This document shows positions 63,249 to 64,000 of a stretch of DNA of 64,000 nucleotides, one piece after another. Source of the DNA: Bacteroides sedimenti. Lineage in GTDB: Bacteria > Bacteroidota > Bacteroidia > Bacteroidales > Bacteroidaceae. Location of the stretch: contig NZ_AP028055.1 in the NCBI RefSeq assembly GCF_040365225.1, positions 2,666,001 through 2,730,000 on the forward strand, read 5' to 3'. Both the position numbers and the translations under genes were made by a program. Under the pieces are notes generated by a model. It was given only the letters and a program-made list of their open reading frames with translations. It made no database searches and was not told the DNA's origin. Position 1 is the first letter of the stretch. The number at the start of each line of letters is the position of its first letter.

Positions 63249-63280
63249 CAAAGGTACAAAGATTTAGGTAAGTGAACAAA
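63249..63280 (-). promoter_or_regulatory. Consensus promoter reading toward the iterons and Rep-like gene
   Basis: Minus strand: TTTG (63277-63280), 20 bases, TACCTTTG (63249-63256), both exact. The predicted start is near 63243. It could drive the small ORF and transcribe through the iterons to the Rep-like gene. Confidence 0.75.
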
Positions 63281-63401
63281 TGTTAAAACCTCATCCTTAA
63301 AAAATAAGGAAAAAGTTTTGTAATAGATGAATTGTAGGGTAGGACAAACTCTAATTTGGGTTTAAAACAGCTAACCATTATATAGATTTGTCCTACCGTA
63401 T

Positions 63402-63656
63402 TTATAGTAATGGAGCATTCAGTAAATAACCACGTTCTCTCTTTTTTCCAATTTTGCAAGGGTCTGCATCAAAATAATCTCTTATAGTTTCACCACGGAT
63501 AGGTTTATTAGGGTGAATTTTCAGTATTTCAAAGATTCTGTTGAATTCAAACACAATATCTGAACACTTGTATTTATATCCTGTTCTAAAACTGTTTTTG
63601 ATTAATTGAACAGTAGAATTGCATTTCATTTGCTTAAGAATAAGAACCTCCTTCAT
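63402..63656 (-). CDS. Short hypothetical protein, probably an N-truncated remnant
   Basis: The ATG-started ORF has 84 residues (MKEVLILKQMKCNSTVQLIK and on to RGYLLNAPLL). The same frame is open 40 codons further upstream (KFNEIRKIDPILVEAYEVLG, KKAIEEANYSEKQ) without a start codon before a TAA. That upstream part reads like protein, so the original gene probably lost its 5' end. No family recognised. Confidence 0.45.
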   Translation of the reverse strand: MKEVLILKQMKCNSTVQLIKNSFRTGYKYKCSDIVFEFNRIFEILKIHPNKPIRGETIRDYFDADPCKIGKKRERGYLLNAPLL

Positions 63657-63872
63657 TTGCTTCTCCGAATAATTCGCCTCCTCAATAGCTTTTTTTCCAA
63701 GTACCTCATAAGCTTCAACCAGTATAGGGTCAATTTTCCTTATTTCATTAAATTTGATCGTTTACAAGTACTACCAGTAGCTCAAGTTTTAGGACAAGCG
63801 GTTGAAGTCATAAAACTTAGGTTTTCTAGGTATTATATAAGGCTTAAATGGCAAACCCTAAAAATTTGAGTA

Positions 63873-63901
63873 GAAAAGCCAACCTGTCACATTGGCTTTC
63901 C
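63873..63901. terminator. Terminator-like hairpin after the gene at the right edge
   Basis: A perfect 8-bp stem AAAGCCAA/TTGGCTTT (63875-63882 with 63892-63899), 14 bases past the stop of the partial minus-strand gene. Confidence 0.65.
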
Positions 63902-63914
63902 CTTTGATTTAAAA

Positions 63915-63998
63915 TCATTTTTTAGATGCTTCTTTAAGCATTTCTACAAAATCCAACTCATCTTTGATTGATTTCAACTTACTGTTATCAAGATTTAA
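63915..63998 (-). CDS. C-terminal end of an unidentified minus-strand gene (5' part outside the window)
   Basis: The last 27 codons read LNLDNSKLKSIKDELDFVEM then LKEASKK and a TGA stop at 63915-63917. A terminator hairpin directly follows, which supports a real gene end. Too short to name. Confidence 0.5.
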   Translation of the reverse strand, partial: LNLDNSKLKSIKDELDFVEMLKEASKK

Positions 63999-64000
63999 AC

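Noticed and set aside
63606..63869. 87-residue plus-strand ORF near the right edge
   Set aside because: Its first third is antisense to the 63402-63656 frame and the rest shows no recognisable motif.

Overview
The window looks like a chromosome segment of a Bacteroidales bacterium, most likely Bacteroides or a close relative. The evidence is the large Bacteroidetes-type rpoB and rpoC, a three-subunit fumarate reductase with one cytochrome b, the type IX secretion (T9SS) block porP-gldKLMN, DUF2795 and DUF3871 proteins, and many promoters of the Bacteroidetes form TTTG-N19/20-TAnnTTTG. AT content is moderate to high. TGA is used as a normal stop and TGG as Trp in the core genes.

Bases 1-11200 hold the secE-nusG-rplKAJL-rpoBC transcription and translation operon, with a hairpin between rplL and rpoB and a terminator after rpoC. 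Bases 11300-16200 hold a PAP2 lipid phosphatase and the frdCAB operon. Bases 16200-27600 hold housekeeping genes: dprA, a thioesterase and a U32-family protein in one minus-strand operon, dus, a Ser-type sulfatase, an epimerase/PAP2 lipid pair, rnr, a Blc-like lipocalin and a flavin-binding protein. Bases 27600-33750 hold the T9SS motor and ring block, all on the minus strand. Bases 33800-51650 hold DUF2795, a cobalamin adenosyltransferase, a methyltransferase, rhaB, a large three-domain esterase, a rhomboid protease, tRNA-Leu(CAA), a mannose-1-phosphate guanylyltransferase, HIT, greA, a TlpA-like lipoprotein, pnp and a T9SS cargo protein with a C-terminal sorting domain.

From about 51900 the character changes. 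A precisely bounded ISL3-family insertion sequence (perfect 23-bp inverted repeats, 8-bp target duplication) carries a transposase broken by an in-frame TGA. After tRNA-Leu(UAA) the sequence becomes accessory DNA: small lipoproteins and peptides next to three copies of a structured repeat, a RadC-like JAB protein, a compact restriction-modification system (methylase, C-type regulator, putative PD-(D/E)XK nuclease) with a legible divergent control region, a short tyrosine recombinase, DUF3871, and a replication-type protein downstream of three iterons. This looks like an integrated plasmid-like or mobilisable element that runs past the right edge.

The most unusual points are: (i) the three-copy GTTCCC/GGGAAC structured repeat upstream of two small genes; (ii) the restriction-modification control region, where a palindrome overlaps the methylase -33 element and the regulator promoter lacks one and is nearly leaderless; (iii) a promoter-terminator leader before greA; (iv) the iteron origin; (v) two mobile genes with in-frame TGA; and (vi) a three-domain SGNH / alpha-beta hydrolase / SGNH esterase. 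All family calls come from reading motifs; no database search was run.
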